Made by a program: the position numbers and the translations under genes. The notes below the pieces were generated by a model that did not search any database, was not told the DNA's origin, and saw only the letters and a program-made list of their open reading frames with translations. From Protopterus annectens (taxonomy: Eukaryota > Chordata > Ceratodontiformes > Protopteridae), in NCBI RefSeq assembly GCF_019279795.1, contig NC_056731.1, forward strand, positions 862,575,571-862,639,570: a stretch of DNA of 64,000 nucleotides, given 5' to 3'. Below are positions 62,399 to 64,000 of the stretch, piece after piece. How positions within the stretch are numbered: the first letter of the stretch is position 1; each line of letters opens with the position of its first letter.

Positions 62399-64000
62399 TT
62401 AAAACTTTCTGGAATTTATGGAACAACATCTTCTCCCCTTCTGATCTTTTGGATAAGATCTAGAAGGTACAGAAAAGTGGACTCCGATGGCAGAGAGAGT
62501 CTTTCCTTCTTGTTCACACCTGGTTAGCATCTCCTTAACTTTTTGCCTGAACAAGGACAAGCCGTCGAATGGAGCATTAATAAAGGAAGATTTGAAAGGT
62601 TCTGCAAAGTCACCTAAGTGCATCCAGGAATGTCTCCTTAGGGATATTCCTGAACCCACTGCTCTTCTTGCTCCATCTGCTGCATAAGAAATGAGCCTTG
62701 TGGAGGAGTTGACCACAGAACTTAAGGTGAAGAGCTGAGAGGAAACCTTGTCTGACACCCCTGCAGTTACTGAACCTTGTAGAGTATCTCCTAGTTCCTT
62801 TAGGAGATCTCTTTGTAGCCTTGTTAAATGTATCAGATAGTTCAGCGATCTAAGTGTAAAAGTCGCTGAAGTAAACATGCACTTCCCATATCTGTCCATC
62901 GTATGAGACTCCTTCTTCAGTGTATGGACAGTAGAGAATGTTTCAGAAAGTTCTTTTTTAGTGGCAGCTGCCACCAGCATAGCACCTACAAGGACACCCT
63001 TGGTCAAGAAGTCTTTATCCAAGGGAGCTGTGATAAACTTATTTGGCCTCCTAGAGACAGGCTCCACTGCATCTGGAGACTACCACGTCTTTCGACTAAC
63101 TAGTTCCATAAGTTCGTTGAAAGGCAGAGACACCCAAGTGGCTAAAGGATGAGACCCAAAGGCCTTCAGGAAGACAGACTCCTCATCAGAAGGGTTGGGC
63201 TTCCAATCGTCTCTCTGTTTAAGGATTTCTAGGATGTCTACGAAGGAGACATCCTCTGAGGGCGACAGTGAGGACCCCTCCAACTCAGCAAGGTCTGTGT
63301 CTGAGGTGACTGACTCACTCAACAAGCGAGTTCAAATGCTTCCTCTTGCAGAATCTCTTTTGAAGGACCTCTTCAGAAGGGTATTCTGGAGAGGTTTCAG
63401 AAGAGAGGGGTTCCCTGAGGCCTAGGGTCTCTGCTGGGTGCAGGGACAGATGCCGGTGCCTTGGGGGAAGAATGTTGGATCCCTTGAGTGGGGTTGTCTG
63501 AGGAGATAGCACATTCTTCATCTGTTTGAAAGCCCCCCTCCTCTGATCCAAAGATACCTCCAGCTCCAAAGAGCCAGAAGAAATCCCTGCAACCAAGGTG
63601 GTCAGGTCCAAAGACGATGTAGGAGCTGAGCTCATCCACACCGAAGCCCCAAGAGGCAGGGTCGGATCTGACCACCCTCCTCGGACCTGACCAGACAGCG
63701 TCGGCTCCTAGACTCCTCGGATGGAACCAAGGATGTCGGAGCAGATGTTAGTTCTGAAGAGACCAAGACGGTTCTCGGCACCGATGGATCCACATCAGTT
63801 GGTTCTAAGCATTCTGGATCTGAGGACTGGGTCGGCTTGGAGGAGGAATAGAAGTCAGTGGGATGGTTTTGGCTGGGTCCGAATCCCTGGGGGTTGGAGC
63901 CAAGAGGAGTTTAGCCAGCGCCGGTGTCTTCAGAAGCCTACGCACCACCCTATCCACATCATCGTCCAAAAGGAGGACTTAGAGCAAAGGGTAGAAGATC
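62399..64000 (-). pseudogene. DIRS E gag (partial)
   Basis: The main domain is at 63067-62399: GAMLVAAATKKELSETFSTV, KESHTMDRYGKCMFTSATFT and RRAVGSGISLRRHSWMHLGD. An acidic upstream block (SVTSDTDLAELEGSSLSPSEDVSFVDILEIL, 63325-63240) lies in another frame, as does the Ser/Pro-rich linker (63641-63315). The start codon and Cys motif lie outside or at the window edge. Confidence 0.75.

Larger units (their letters stand above)
61139..64000 (-). mobile_element. DIRS copy E (3' half missing, runs off window)
   Basis: On the minus strand, gag (from beyond 64000 to about 62400) is followed by RT, which stops within the first RNase H motif (VATVTTD) where copy D gag begins. No RNase H, recombinase or left terminal repeat of E is present. 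Sequence is closer to A and B than to D (for example NKFITAPLDKDFLTKGV). Confidence 0.8.

Noticed and set aside
1-64000. CRISPR arrays, tRNA or rRNA genes, bacterial operons
   Set aside because: No regularly spaced repeats with unique spacers, no cloverleaf or rRNA cores, and the window is a vertebrate intron.

Overview
The window is vertebrate nuclear DNA. It lies entirely inside one minus-strand host gene that has been hugely expanded by transposable elements. Two short spliced coding exons (55028-55111 and 7776-7949, read in that order) join in frame. They encode 86 residues of GMP reductase, including the HKHY and LDVANGYSEHF blocks of the GMPR/GMPR2 family. The intron between them is 47,078 bp. 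At least 7.8 kb of the next intron and 8.9 kb of the previous one are also in the window, so only 258 of 64,000 bases are recognised host coding sequence. The repeat mix (DIRS, CR1, L1, Penelope, PIF/Harbinger, TA-flanked foldback elements) and the intron size suggest a large-genome vertebrate such as an amphibian (caecilian or salamander) or lungfish. That assignment is inference.

Layout. 1-0.62 kb: decayed DIRS gag. 0.96-1.74 kb: L1 3' end. 2.05-2.70 kb: Penelope GIY-YIG fragment between inverted repeats. 3.86-4.21 kb: two small insertions with 14-bp and 16-bp target duplications. 5.7-7.6 kb: Harbinger remnant. 7.78-7.95 kb: GMPR exon. 9.06-9.85 kb: DIRS RT fragment. 9.85-15.4 kb: mostly unassigned AT-rich DNA. 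15.43-17.18 kb: CR1 copy 1. 19.13-25.40 kb: old DIRS copy C. 25.41-31.74 kb: DIRS copy A. 33.71-36.89 kb: CR1 copy 2. 37.84-48.44 kb: an L1 split by DIRS copy B (38.31-44.55 kb). 48.48-50.27 kb: three different terminal-inverted-repeat elements separated by (TA)n arrays. 50.27-54.4 kb: CR1 copy 3, minus strand. 55.03-55.11 kb: GMPR exon. 55.70-61.14 kb: DIRS copy D. 61.14-64.0 kb: DIRS copy E, fused to D.

DIRS elements are tyrosine-recombinase retrotransposons. Their parts are visible here: unequal inverted terminal repeats, an internal complementary region that pairs with both ends, gag with a Cys-rich motif, RT-RNase H, and a recombinase frame overlapping RT-RNase H. Copies A and B are the best preserved, and each has lost a different catalytic residue: B has YLDY for YLDD in RT, and A has Cys for the box-I Arg of the recombinase. 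All seven DIRS pieces point the same way as the host gene. CR1 copies end in (ATGAACCT)n tails and carry an SGNH-esterase ORF1. No tRNA, rRNA, CRISPR or bacterial feature was seen. Recognition of families is by eye and memory, without database searches.
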